Origin: Caprimulgus europaeus
Taxonomy: Eukaryota; Chordata; Aves; Caprimulgiformes; Caprimulgidae
Assembly (NCBI GenBank): GCA_907165065.1
Contig: OU015524.1
Span: 30,070,795-30,134,794 of the forward strand
Reading direction: 5' to 3'
Length of the DNA: 64,000 nt
Shown: piece by piece, positions 1-23,274 of the stretch
How positions within the stretch are numbered: the stretch's first letter is position 1
Layout of the letters: every line of letters begins with the position of its first letter
Program-made: the position numbers and the translations under genes
Notes under the pieces: model-generated
Seen by the model: the letters and a program-made list of their open reading frames with translations, nothing else
Told to the model about the DNA's origin: nothing
The model's database searches: none

Positions 1-530
1 TTTGTTTGGGATGCTATTATTTTCTTAAGTATATCTTGAAAACACCAGTTGGCTGTATTACACAAATATTGGGGATTTTCCCAAGTATTCCCTTTTTTCT
101 TACAGCATTTAATAATCTTTGCTTTCCTGCTTGTGAACAATGAGAGAAGATTGGGGAGAGCAGCGTTAGCTCCCTTTCTAAGTAGAAGTCTTCAGACAGT
201 TAAATGAAGGTCTCTAGTGTGGCTATTCAGTACAAGATAAATAGATTTTAATTTCAATGTAAAACTATTGTTAGTGCTACTAGAAACAAGTGGTACGGGC
301 CAGCACAGATGTGATCATCCACTTTGGAGTCACCCAGGAAAGTTACTGCCTGGTTTGTGCCTGTGGTCTGCACGTGAATCGTGTAAGACATGGCAGTGTT
401 TGGCCTGAGGACTGTGGAAAAGCATTGCTTCTGTGATTTTGTTGGTTAACTAGCTGACCTTAATGTAAACTGAGTACAAAGCTCCTGGATGAATTAATTT
501 CTCTTATGACTTGGTCTGCTTTGATGAAAG

Positions 531-560
531 GTGTCCAGTCATCCAGTGTCCAGTCATGCA
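531..560. repeat. 15-bp direct tandem repeat, two units
   Basis: GTGTCCAGTCATCCA is followed directly by GTGTCCAGTCATGCA, two units that differ at one base. It is a small local duplication within the intron, and nothing suggests a function. Confidence 0.8.
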
Positions 561-935
561 CTGTAATGCCAGATGCTACTGCAATCCCACAAACAAGTCC
601 TGCTGCCGACTGACGAGGTGGGGACTCTACATGGGCTGTAGTGAGAGGTGAGGTGGAGGCAGTCACTGCTGGGGTGTCACTGCTCTTGGACATGCAATTC
701 GTCTGTGCAGTTCAACACTAAAGCAAGATGTAGTCCATGGATTTGGCCTAGAGCTAGTCTTTAGTGATAGAAGTGGAACAGCAGACTGACAAGAGAGACA
801 GTTTTGGGGGAACTGACTAATGGACTTCCAACGTTATCCAAAACAGACCAAGAAAACTATATTTCCCTGAGCTGTTGGAGCTTCCTTGTCATACACAAAG
901 ATACAAAGATGCTGTTTGTGTGAAAATTGTATCAG

Positions 936-1197
936 TCACAGAATCACAGAATGTCAGGGATTGGAAGGGACCTCCAAAGATCGTCTAGTCCAACCCCTCT
1001 GCCAGAGCAGGATCACCTACAGTGGGTCACACAGGAACGTGTCCGAGTGGGTTTTGAATGTCTCCAGAGAAGGAGACTCCACAACCCCTCTGGGCAGCCT
1101 GTGCCAGTGACCTGTCACTCTCACAGTGAAAAAGTTTTTCCTTATGTTTACATGGAACCTCTTATGCTCCAGCTTGCACCCATTGCCCCTTGTATTA
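936..1197 (-). mobile_element. CR1 LINE 3' fragment, minus strand
   Basis: The + strand begins TCACAGAATCACAGAATG, the reverse complement of the tandem 8-bp CR1 3' end. It continues with the typical GGAAGGGACCTCCAAAGATC and CTGGGCAGCCTG blocks, and stops at the CATTGCCCCTTGT block. Only about 260 bp of the 3' end remain, a 5' truncation typical of CR1 insertions in birds. A small internal gap is likely after the CTCTGGGCAGCCTGTGCCAG block. The right edge is approximate. Confidence 0.88.
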
Positions 1198-3252
1198 AAG
1201 ACAAAACTGGGAGTAATGCAGTAAAATTAGTTTTAAGGCCTTGGTGATTAAGAAAAAAAAATATGTCATGATACCATGTTTATCTAGCTAAAACAATAAG
1301 AGAATTTTTATCTGCTTTGTAAAATTACATGTGCTTTATCTGTGAAGAATTACACTTAAGATGAAAAAAGGGGAAAAGCAGGCTGATTATTGTATCAAGT
1401 GTGAGCTGTGCGCTGTCAGAACATCTTGTTCGTTTCATATAGGCAGATAACTTTTTTGGAAACCCTTTCCAGGAGAGTGGGATTTTAACTTTCTCACATC
1501 CAGGCTGCATACTTTAGCACATTCAGCAATCTGGATGATAATCCAAAGAACAGTTCTGTGTTAATATAGAAGTAATTCCTATAATAATAACTTTTAAAAG
1601 ATTTCCAGCAACTTTGTAAAGCCAATAAATCATTCAGAAACTGGAAATAGGGGTCTTTGGTAGGATTCCAAACTGCTTGTTACGTATTCTCTGTAAGAGA
1701 TGGTCTTTCTCTTGAGGGGCTGTGGTATTTATTAGATGTCAGAATTTTGCTTAATGCAGAAAAATAAACATAATTGATAACATAAGCATGCTTTATAATT
1801 ATTTCATACTTTTTATCTCTTTCTTGAAGGGGAGCTTTTTGATAGTTCTTTGGCATAAATAAAAGGGATAGTTAGCTGTGTGTAGAAGTCAATGTTTATT
1901 TACTGAGAGCTCACTTAGAGTAGAAAAGTAATGCCATTCTGGCCATCCCACTGATGCGTTTTCTTAGGATCAAAACTCACTCTGAATATGAAGTTTTTGT
2001 AAGATGCTGATGTGTAAGGAGCTTAGGGCTTTTAGTGCATCATTGAATTTGCTAGTGTTATAGGTTTTAGCCCTTGGTGTGTAATGAAAGAAATTGATCT
2101 CAGTTCACGGATCTGTGCTCTGTATTTTCACATGGTATCCATCCATTGTCTTAGTTTAAAACCAGTTTCTAAGAATTCCTAAATCACTATCTTTTAATTT
2201 TACAGCCTTCAAAACCAGTTTATTTCAGTGTTGGTAAAAGAATTTGAGGCTATCATAGATTTGAGTTGCTTTTGGACTTTTATTTTTCTTTGTGCTATTG
2301 TTAAATACTGTTCTGTTGCTTGGAGAACTCATTTGTGTACAGGAAAGCTTGCAACAGACCAAAGTTGGCATCTTGAGGCCATTGTAATGATTCATGGTAG
2401 CTGAAATTCAGAGAATGACAAGTGTTAAGTGTGTTTCAAAGTGTTATATATGCTGTAGTAGTGAGTGCATAGATTCAGTTGGCAATGGATGACTGAAGGT
2501 GATCCCCTCCAAATGTGATACTCTTATTTTGCAGAGACATGAGTGGCTCAAAGAATGGTTGTAAAATCTGTCTTTCATGAACAACTGTGTACTCTTCTTC
2601 ATTGCTAATTCATCTTCAGCTTTTGTTTAATGCATACAGAAAACTGTGGAGGTGTAAGTGATACTTTTCAAAATAAAGCCTTGGGAAAAAAGACCTAATG
2701 CACTCTGAGATATATCAACTTCATTTTTTACTTCCTCCACTGTTAAATCTCGTATACAATTGAACAGGAATTGGTTTAGAGGAACAACTCATTCCCTTGA
2801 ACATTTTTTGCTGAAAAAGTATTAGTGTCAAAGTGGATTATTAGAACCTGAAGCTCAGATCTTAATCAGGAATTTCACAAAGTAATCAGTTCTGGATGGA
2901 ATTTTTGTTCTGCTTGATATAAATTTGTACTCAGCTTTCTTGCACTTGTGTCAACATTCTCTGAGTGTATTGAGACCAGGGCATGTTGAGATTTTTGGTG
3001 ATCAAATTAGATGAGAGTCTGAGCTATTTGGAGATTCATAACTGTGCAATTACTGTTAAAGAGGTTGTCAGTGTGCTTGATAGCTATAAAGCGCAGACTT
3101 CTTCCCAGCTTAGTGTGAATTTACAAATAAAGGTTTAGAACAAATAGAAGTTCCTGTACTAGGCAATGAAAACTCTTGCCCTTCAGTGACTGATGCTAAA
3201 AAAGAAAAGAATTACCCACAAATTTGGAAAGTTATTTTGCACTGCTAGTTAG

Positions 3253-4755
<1,503 letters not shown>

Positions 4756-4790
4756 GGGTGTAATAGGAAAACAGGGATACCAGTGTCAAG
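4756..4790 (+). CDS. PRKCE: PRKCE 35-nt micro-exon within C1A
   Basis: This very short exon lies between TTTTCAG and G|gtaaga. It completes the Trp codon left open by the previous exon, reads GVIGKQGYQCQ and leaves one base of a Val codon. The residues are the diacylglycerol/phorbol-binding loop of C1A plus one zinc-binding Cys. The length is not a multiple of three and the phase fits both neighbours exactly, so skipping it would shift the frame and destroy C1A. It is too short to be found by ORF length; it was placed by splice sites and by family sequence. Confidence 0.93.
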
Positions 4791-13151
<8,361 letters not shown>

Positions 13152-13248
13152 CTAATTGCAGGTGCAGAGACTCAACAACCAGTTCCTGGAAGCGCATCAT
13201 CAGAAGAAGATAGGTCAAAGTCAGCACCAACTTCTCCATGTGATCAAG
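13152..13248 (+). CDS. PRKCE: PRKCE exon: V3 hinge with regulatory phosphosites
   Basis: The acceptor is TTCTTAG and the donor is CAAG|gttgaa, a weaker match to consensus than the other donors here. The exon reads [20 protein letters not shown] then [21 protein letters not shown] holds the serines that correspond to human Ser346 and Ser350, known phosphorylation sites that contribute to 14-3-3 binding and cytokinesis control. The first half ([10 protein letters not shown]) is diverged from mammals, as expected for a disordered hinge, while the phosphosite half is unchanged. The exon ends on the first base of a Glu codon. Confidence 0.93.
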
Positions 13249-14913
13249 GTTGAACATCTCTTTTTATTTCCTAACTGATATGTATTTTCACATATTTTAC
13301 TTCTTTAAGAGGAGTAAAAAAGCTGTCAGCACAAGCATCTGTAGAACCAAACCCATGAAGTAATTGCCTCCAGAAAATGAAGCACTTAAAGTTAGGAATG
13401 GCAAAAGCTTTTTTAAAAGGCCTGCTTCTCATTTCATTCAAATCTGAGAAATTAAGTGTCTTTTAAAAGGAAAATTACATAACAGTCTTCTTAATATTTT
13501 AAGTTTACTAGATGACTCCTTGCTTAGCCAAATGCTTTTATGTTTATTCTATTATAATTATATATTATAATTATATATATTATATATATTCTATATTCAG
13601 GTTATATATTCTATTGTAAGAGTGAGAACATTTTAAATAGTACCACAGATCTTGAGAGAGACTTTATTTATCTGAAAAGCTTCTGTTAATAAGTTTTTGA
13701 GATAAAATTGCTTCCTTGCAGTTCCATGTTGAACATTTGTGATAATAAAAGCTTGCTTCTAGTTATGCTATGCTGTCATGTCTGTGTGGTCTCTAGAGGC
13801 TTCATAAAGCCATGTTTCCTTTCAGTGATTTTTTTTTCATGCATAGATTTGGAGACAGATATTTTAATCTTCACTGATATGACCTGATTTATTGAGCTGA
13901 ACAGCCTAATTGACAGAACCTGTATGTCAGCAGCACTTTTTTAATCTGATTGTTGTTTTTAAAAATCAAAAGTCTATGAGGTATCTTATGTATGAAGAAT
14001 CTTTACACCAAAACATAGGAAGATGTTTATGCCAAATTCTTTGAAAGCTGTTTGCAGTTGAGAAATTACTCAGCCTTATTTTTAGGAAAGATACTTCCAG
14101 AGCTCCATGGTAATAAGTACTATAAAACTCTTGAGTCCAGAAGTTATTTAAATTTGTCAGCCTTTTGGTTTCACAGACAGTATTTTGTTAAGATAATATT
14201 TTTTAAATATCTGATGTTTTGCTTAAAATAAGAGCAAAGAAAATTCTCTCTTAAATTTCACTTTTGTAGCTCACCTGTAAAGGTGTTGCTTCCAAGGCCA
14301 TCAGGCAGAAGTACTATGCAAGATCTTGAAGCAGACCCTGAGGTCTGTTAGTCACCAGTACTCACTGTGTTTAACACTGAGAAACCTTCAGAACCGTTTA
14401 GCAGATCTGCACAATTGCTTCTTGAAGCAGCACTAGGAAGTGGTCAAATGCTTTATTAGCAGGCGTATGATAGCAGCTGGAGCTGAGTAAGATGCTCCAT
14501 TCATGTTGACTTCAAGGATTGGGATGCCCAACTATCCTTTGAAGTTTTGAAGATGCAACTCAAAAATACTTAAGCAGGAAGATGAGTAAGTGCTTCAGGA
14601 AGATAGGGGTTTTCAAAACAAAGTACTTCTCTGGGGTACAGGAAAACCCAAAATCACTAAACAACTATTAGGCTACTATTCTGACTTATCTTTCAGGTTT
14701 TGGATATGTCATTCTCTTAGGTTCCTTTTAAAAGACTACCCTTCCTGTTAGAGTAGGGTTTTGGTTGATTTATTGTAAGATGGAGAAGCAGTTTGCTAAA
14801 TACACAGCATTTGAGGGTTATAAATGTTCCTTCCCAAAACTGATACAAACTAACACAGACTATTTTTCTGTTGGTTGGTTAAAACAACCACTTTTTTTCT
14901 CCTGTTTCCACAG
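13249..14913 (+). other. PRKCE intron
   Basis: It contains a TA-rich low-complexity tract at 13548-13616 and otherwise unique sequence. It ends in a strong pyrimidine-rich acceptor (CTTTTTTTCTCCTGTTTCCACAG). Confidence 0.85.
13548..13616. repeat. TA-rich low-complexity tract
   Basis: Irregular TATAATTATATATT repeats with several short palindromes, about 69 bp. Confidence 0.8.
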
Positions 14914-15128
14914 AAATCAAAGAGCTGGAAAACAACATTAGGAAAGCGTTATCATTTGACAATCGGGGAGAGGAACACAGGGCAACAGCTACGACGTCAA
15001 CAGACAACCAGCTTAACAAACCTGGGGAGAATGGTGAAAACGGGGAGGTCAAACAGGCCCAGACCAAGCGAATAGGCCTTGAAGAGTTCAACTTCATCAA
15101 AGTATTAGGAAAAGGCAGCTTTGGCAAG
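14914..15128 (+). CDS. PRKCE: PRKCE exon: end of V3 hinge and glycine-rich ATP loop
   Basis: The acceptor is TTTCCACAG and the donor is AAG|gtgggt. The exon reads [20 protein letters not shown], with the serine equivalent to human Ser368 in KALSF. A variable, Thr- and Asn-rich stretch follows, then GENGENGEV, and then the start of the kinase domain, [22 protein letters not shown] is the GxGxxG loop that covers ATP phosphates and its last residue closes the exon. The variable stretch is slightly longer than in mammals and contains a GEN repeat not remembered from them. Human numbering is about 356-421. Confidence 0.95.
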
Positions 15129-16414
15129 GTGGGTAGCTTCTGGGCTTTTGGGGTATTTTTGGTCTTGGTTTTGTTGGGTTTTTTTTTTTTTATGTGCAGG
15201 CTTTTTTTGACTGTACTGCTTTGAAAATATTTATAATGACATTCAGGAAGCACTTCCACTCTAGGGGTTTCCTTTTACCCTTTGGCAGCTTTTACCCCAC
15301 AAATCAGGAATATCAGCATCCTGATCAGCTGGCATTTTCTGTGCTTTGGCTTTCTTTAACTGGAGTCAAGACTTCTGAAAAAAAATTTCATTGTTTCATT
15401 ATTTCAGGATACTGGTAATGAAAACACACGTACAGTTACATACATAGCGTTCAACAAGATAATTTTTGTGGTCAAGCAGGAAAAATCAGTCCAGGAATAA
15501 TGCTGTGGAGTTCTGAGTTCATTCCCTTTCTTGATAATACTCAAGTTCAAGTTTACTTATTTCATAGAACAGTTTGTGTGCTTGTTTTTCCTCAGTGGGT
15601 GTGTTCAGTGCTGGAGGAAGCCTAACTCAAGCATTTTCACTCAGGTACAACGAGTGCAAAAGACTTAGGTGCCCAAACTACCACGCATGCGGCAAAGATA
15701 CAACTCTCCAGATACCTTCCCTACTGTGGGAATTAATGAGAGTGGAAGGGGAGTTGCTCTATTTACAGGAATTACAGATTTTCTTTTCACAGTGCTGTGC
15801 ACTGGGGAATCAAAGAGGACTGAAATGTTTTACAAGTACACTCTTCCTTCCTTGATATACAAGAACTGCAGATGCAGGAGAACAGTAGTGAAGCAGTTCT
15901 TTTGTCTCCTTGTTTTCTAATCCTTTCTCTGAAGATTGCCCTGGCTCCAAGCCAGAACTGACCTTAAACAATAGTAGTAGTTAAAATCAACAACTTTAAA
16001 GCAGCCAGAGTGGTATGTGGCATTGTATACTAACTTCATCACACACAAATGTCACTACCAAAACTAGAAGATAAAAGTGGGAAATAAATTTCTGTACTGT
16101 ATCAACTTCCTTCCATTTTTAGTTTTTGAGATCTCACTAACAGGCACTCATTAACATATTTGAATGAGGGGATAAAAACTTTGTCTTCTGCATTCTTAAC
16201 TAACAAACAAAATAGATACTGCCTGTTTCAAATTTAAAGAATAGCAGAGGTATGTTTTTTCTAAAATGACATTATTTTTAATTTTATAAACATACATCCT
16301 AATTCAGCCCAGTATGTTACTGTCTTTATATTTCCAGGGCAGTCAAACTCATATACAACCCTGCATTTATGGTATCCGTTGTTCATATGTAAACAGAATT
16401 TCTGTTTGTTTTAG
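15129..16414 (+). other. PRKCE intron
   Basis: A GT/poly-T tract follows the donor (about 15160-15192). No exon or repeat family was recognised. Confidence 0.85.
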
Positions 16415-16648
<234 letters not shown>

Positions 16649-19600
16649 TAAAAGACAGCAATGTAAAAAGTACAGCAATATTTTGAAAATATTTCTGAGA
16701 AATTTGTGGCGTGTCAGAAGTATTGAATAGGAGTACTGGCTGCTGTTAAATACCGTAAACACTATTACCTTGTAAGTACCAGGAGATGGCAGTAAATGAG
16801 TTAAAAAAATTTTTTAAATACCCCACGTGCATAAAACACAAAAAAACTACTGACATACCATTTTCTGGGTTTCTTCTGTACATTAATAGGATATATCATT
16901 TGTTGACTTAAGTACAAATGTTTTTAACATCCAGTATTCAGAGTAAAAATTCTAAAATTATCTTCTCAGAAATCAAATTATGACAGAACACTCATTTTTT
17001 CAGTCTCTTGTGCTGTGTATATACAAAATGTTCAACAAGGGAAGGAAATTGGTATACTGCTTATCAAATAAGTTCCTATAGTGCTATTGTCTCCCATGTG
17101 CTTGAGGAGCAGGGAGAAAGAAAGGCAGACAGCTGATAATGAGAGCCTGCTCCCTAGTGTGTTCACGGCTGGTAATTTTTCATGAAGAATTCCCCTTCAT
17201 AGCGCATGTTTTGTATTTGCTGCTTAAATGTGAGTGAACGTTTGGATGATGTAACTGATTCTGTAGGATTTCTGAATCCAGTCTAAGTGCTTGAAACCAG
17301 TTCTGTTTACAGAATATTTCTGTGTTTAATTTTTTAGTCTCTTATGTCTCTCTTGTCATTTAACTAAGCTGACAATTTTTTGCCTGTTAGTCCAGAAAGC
17401 TTTATGGACCGAAAAAACCCCACAAGGTGAACTGTCTTGCAGATAGGATACCAGTCATCTATAATTTTATTTACAGAATCATCCTTTATTTTTGAAGTGC
17501 TGCATAAAATGTTTATTATTTCAAAGCACTAAGGTTTGAACTTCTGCCTGTTGAAGTAAATATGCCATTCATTTCAATGGGATGAATGTTTGACCTATAG
17601 GGAATAAGTTTAAATGTTAGCATATATGTACATTTTGAATAAAACACTTGAAAAGCAATCAATTTCCTTGATACTTCTGGGTTTTGGTTTTGTTTTTTTC
17701 TTTCAGTAAGACACTACATTTGAGTATTTGAGTCAATTTAATGGAAAAATTTGTCAGATTAAATGAATAATTAAATTAGCAAATTGAACAAAATTGAAGA
17801 GTTACTAGTGGTATGTATGACTGTATGCACGTGCATGTATAAATACCTACATATTCACATATTGTAACCAAAACTACGTATGGCACAAATGAGTGATTGC
17901 AATCATTATGTGTGTAGAATTACAGAAAGGCTGTAACTAAAAGATCATCCAGCAAAGTTTCTAGGAAAGATAAATAGGGCAGTGGGAAAGCCATAGGGAA
18001 ATGGCTAGTAGGATCAAGATTATAGTGCGCTCAAATATACAACTAACAAATGCTTAATATGTTTATATAGCTCGGAATATAGTGAAAATGTGTTAGTGTT
18101 TTATATGCTTTGACACTGACACAAAAATGTGTCCCAGGAAGGTGCGTATACAATTTATATCTACAGAGGATATTTCATGCATTCACACTTTATTGCATTT
18201 GAATGTGTGTGTGAACATACTCTTTAAATGTTTTAACATATTATTTAAAAATCTTTAACTCATGTTGAGCATATTATGACAGATTAAGAAAGTGATAAGA
18301 TTGTACAAGGGAGGGGGATAAACTTTCTGAACAGAGAGGGACCTTTAGGACTAAGGCAGACTGCACTTCCCTGAAGTGTAAACAAATGTATCAGCAGCCT
18401 GATGTGAATCATGTGGCAGGACATAAGTAAAGATCAATGTTACGTTAAGTGAATCCTGACAGAAGGTTCTCCTTCTACTCCTCTGGTTTCCAGGAGACTT
18501 CTTTCTTTTTGTTCTCCCTTCCTTTTTCTGCCTTTCTCCTTGCTCTCCAAAGCCATTCATCAAAGTAAGATACTCAGCAATTCTTCTTACCTTCTTCTCT
18601 CATCCCAGATCTCTTGACCGGAAAGAAACTATAGTTTGTAGCTTTGCTTGAACTCAGGGGAACTGATAATTAAATGATTTATAATTGCAAGTCATAGGCC
18701 AATGACTCTTATCAAACACCCAAAACTACACGTTGTGATACCAAATCAAAAATCCACAGTTGAAAAATTGAAAGGTTTTTTTGAGTATGGTCTGCAAACA
18801 ATTTGCAAATAACTTTTTAGAAAGAAACAAAGAAACAAAACATATAAAAGCAAAAGTAATTCATCTCTTAAATCTATAAATTATTTATGAATGACAACAA
18901 ATGAAAATGTACCAAGTAAATTAGTCACTGAAAGATTTGCTCAGGTTCAGTGGAAAAACAGGTAGAAAAACTTGCTCAGACAAATATGGTCTGTGGTTAA
19001 AATAGCTTTACTAAGACAAAGGCTATTGTACAATAGAGTTTAAAATGGGTTTAACAGGAGTGTGTAGTTAGTTACGCTGCAATGGTGTGCCATGCCATGG
19101 CTGCTGTACTTTGCAGAACTGGTCCCTGAAGTGACCGTGCTGGAATTAAATTTTACATTTCAAGTAGAGCGTATTTGCCTTATACACCCTGACTTAATGG
19201 CAAGATTGACTCAGTATTCATTGTCAAAGCACTCAGAGGTTGACTTTATGTAATGAGATTACTTGCTTTGTTCCTCTTCCACAAAAATGCAAATGTATGA
19301 GTTTGACTTAATATATTGCAGTGTTTTCCTTCAGTAATAAGGTGAAGACACTGCAGAAAAGTTGCCTAATATGCTTTTTATAGTAAGTATGCTTCAGGTT
19401 TGGTTTTTTTTACATGGAGCAGACTTTTCATTAGGATCATTTACTAAATGATACTATTATTATCACAAGGGATCATGTTTTAAATTGTAAATCATCTTGG
19501 AATTCAGAAATCATGACAAATAATTGCTAATAACAGCATACCTTATGCACTAATGTGTTTTTAGCCCTACATATCTGCATTTACTTATAGCAGTCCTATA

Positions 19601-22427
19601 GTAGTCCTAGCTTCCTTATTTTAAAGGACTATTCTCAAGACTCATGTTCCTAAAAAATAACTTTGATCAAACCAGTTTGCTTTAAGCCCATCAATAAGTG
19701 ACCCTCCCCTCCCCATCAACATTCTATATTAAAATTATATATATATATTCAAATATCATACTTGAGGGTTTGTTTTGCAGTCTTTTGCAGTGACCTAGAG
19801 GAGCTAGGTTCTGTTCCAAAGCTTGGGATAAATTCTGTGAAGCTGATTCATGATGTTTTGTCTGCAATAGTTTGAGGTATGAACTCAGCAATCCAGTCCT
19901 ATGCATTAAAAAGAATTAAAATCTATAGGCAGGACTTCAGCTGATGTGTGTTTTTACATGGCAGGAGCTCAGATATTTTAGTGTAGCATAACTTATAAAC
20001 CCATGTCACAGTTAGATAGCGTTTTTCAACGCTCCTGTACTATGGCAGCATTTCCCTTCTTGTTTTGCCAGAATATGGTCAATGCATCTATCGATGTATT
20101 CAGAGGTTTGGGTTCGGTTTTGCATGTGGTCTGTCAGCTGGGATATAACTGAAGAATACTGCATTCTGCATTTGGCACTCCCATAGCAAAACTTTCCCAA
20201 GGCCTAGCATACCAAGTACAGCGTTACTGTAATAACTGACCTTTGCTTATCGTCATCTTTGGTTTCTTCAGGGCTTCATTGTGTCCCTTACTGAGAAAAT
20301 GTCAGGGGGTTTTACAGCTACTGCTGTTTACATTCTTTTTTAGCTCTTCCTCCTGTCTTTTCTTTCTCTTCTTCTATGTGCTGGTTCATTGTGTTTTAAG
20401 TAAGGAGTATTTTACCTGACAATAGTGCTGATGCTGTCCAATTCCCCTCTCTGGTGTCCTCTTCACTCCAACCTCATACCAGGCTTCAGTGATCAACTAT
20501 GAAACAGTATCAACATTGGGTTTTATTGGTAATGGTTCAGTCAGGTGGCTGGAAAAAGGGGTTTAAGTATTACTAGAGCTATTTTTTCTGAAGACATTCT
20601 TGTATTTATGATATGTTGTTCACAGTTAGAAGTTTCAGAACTGTGAAAATTAAAGTCTTTCCATTAAAAAAGTTGAGAATCTACATAATAAAAGTATATA
20701 GCTTCACTTTATTCTTCCTACACCCCTGTCAGCCTTCTTCATAGTACTTAAAATTTTCAAGACCTATGAGATGCACACCCTATAATTTATAATAAGTTAT
20801 CCTAATAAATACTTTATAAACAAAATATTTTTAAAATTAAGATGTTGAAAGCTTTATTACAATAATTCATTATAAATTCAGAAAACTAGAGAGCTACTGC
20901 TCAAATCTCCCATTTGCCTTTACCCAACCTCAGTGAGTTTGATAAATTTGAAAAATAGTATTCTCCTGCTCTTTTCAGAGTACATTCAACAAAATTGCTT
21001 TGCACACAGACCCAGTAGAGAGTACTATTAGTACAGAGCAATGTTCCTGTTGAATGAGAGAGTTGCATAACTTGTAAAGGACTCTTAGCATTATAGTGAT
21101 TTCTATTAGAGAAAAGTAATTAAATAAAGGATAGAGAAAGTCAGAAGGTCAGTTACTACAGGTAAGTAGTTAGACTTCTCACCCATAAAAATATTTTTTT
21201 CCTTACAATTGTCTGCATGTTAAAAGCAGCAAATCTATTCATAACAGCTCCTGAGCTGATCTGCAGGGCCATTCACTTTGCTGTGTTCTGGTCTTGTAAG
21301 GTAGAGATTTGCCACACGACAGTGTCAGAGCTGAAGGAGGTCTAGGAATAGGGTGTAGTGAACCTATTAGGACTATGTTGATCCCTTAACTGTTATATTC
21401 TACCTAGTAGCTTACTGTGGGTTTATCCTAGATTGTGTACTATTTCTTTCTGCAGGTTAGCACTGTATCTAGCACACTATGGGTAATGCTAGAAGGCTGG
21501 TGTTTATAAATCTAAGATTTAGGAGATTTTATTTCCATTTCAGCTGTCATAATGTTCCTTTGTGATTTTGGCAAATCTCTGAACCTCTTTCTGCATCAGA
21601 CCCCTCTGTAAAAACCAAGAGTAATCAGTCCTTCTGCTCAGGGCTTATATTTAAATGTGTCCAAGGAGGGTTTGGAAGTCCAGTAGTACAATATTATTAT
21701 AGTGTAATGGAAAAGTGAAACATTGCAAAAGGTATAAAATGGAGTTCCATTTTTAAAGTTAGTGGGTTTATTTGTGTAAGAAAAATGTAAAACGGCAGAA
21801 GAAAGGAGAATCATATGCCTATGATGTCTTTAAGTCATGTTTTCTAAGTTAATTTAAGAAGAATCACTGTAGTATGTGACCAAAACTGTCTTTGGTAATA
21901 GCAAGTCTTATTTCTCTTGTGTGTATTTGTGTAAAGAAGTAAATGTCTTCTGCAGTAATAGCTCAGAAGAGTGTCATTTGTGATATACGGTGCGAATTAA
22001 CCTGACTGGCCACTGCTACATTCATCTGGGACTAATCAGAGCTTATAATCCATTTTATCTGGTATTCTTGTACTTTTGTTGCTAAGCAGCTAAAGCTATT
22101 ATGCAGATATTGCTATATGGGTGTAATCAGTTTAACACAAGTTTGCATTGCCTTTTATTACTGATTAGTGTCAAATTAGAACTTTTTAGGGCCCAAATCT
22201 GTTCATTATGATCCCTGCTTCAGTGGATTTGTGCATGTGAGACAAAAGACTAAATTAGCCCCTGTATTTTTAGCTACTTCAGTGTTTAAATATTTTAATA
22301 CTATTTAAATATAAAATTATTGCCAGCAGTTTCTAAATGGTAAGTGTTAACTGTGGTATAAAGGTAGAATAAAATGGTGGGTAAGCATAGAGCAATATTA
22401 CTTATACTGTTTATGTTATAGTACCTT

Positions 22428-22512
22428 TTTATATACATTTATACATATATACATTTAAACTTAATTTTAATATTTTATTTAACTGTTTTATTATATATGC
22501 ATATGCACAGAA
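22428..22512. repeat. AT-rich low-complexity tract
   Basis: TATATACATTTATACATATATAC-like sequence followed by T- and A-rich stretches. It is simple sequence without a clear unit. Confidence 0.6.
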
Positions 22513-23269
22513 TATGTGCAATAGTAGCTATTTTTTAATTCCCAGCTTGTTTCTACAGGCAGCTCATATCATAAGAAGTTAAAATGAACTGTTATTGACT
22601 CATTCTTTGGAATATTTCCTGAAGCACTAGAAATTAAGAGTGGTATCTGGTGATGTTTCATATATCATGCAGTTAAGAAATCAAGTAAATACATGAAATT
22701 TTGGCAGAATAAGGTTTTTCAGAAATTTGGGTACTGTCTATGTTAAATTTAGATTTCCTGTCGACTGCTGCGCGGTATTGACCGCAATCATTGTATTGTC
22801 TAAAAGTAGGCACTGTGGTCAAGAATAGTTGGAATGGTGAAGCTGATGATTAAATACTGTAATCATTTTCTCTCACACACACAAGCCCCTGTTTCCAGCA
22901 TGATGACCTGGTTTTGGAAAACTTGCTATTATGCTGCTAAGTTACTGCTAGCTGCTCTTGAAGGATTATTAAGGCCTGGTTAGCTCACTGAAGATTCATT
23001 GTTCACATTAGTCCTTTTAGTGTTAAACTTCAAGTCAGACTATCAGTGCAGACAGGCTCATCAAGGGCCCGTAGGAGAAATTTCTTCTCCAGCATCAATC
23101 AGGAGAGTCTAAATGCTTCTCTTTCAGACAGGAAATACTTTTATTTTGTGATGTAGCACCCAAACTGAACAGGACTCTTTCACACCCTCTCAAAGCTAGG
23201 GCTTGTTCCTAGTTTTCATGTATACAAGTGAGTGCTGCAGCTGCAGCTCCATGGATTGCTTTGCTGCAA

Positions 23270-23274
23270 CCAAC
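23270..23274. repeat. Left copy of the LTR target-site duplication
   Basis: CCAAC directly precedes the TG of the LTR and is repeated after its terminal CA. Confidence 0.8.

Noticed and set aside
21151-21170. ACAG|GTAAGT as a recursive splice site
   Set aside because: The donor half is perfect but the upstream sequence is purine-rich, with no pyrimidine tract for an acceptor.
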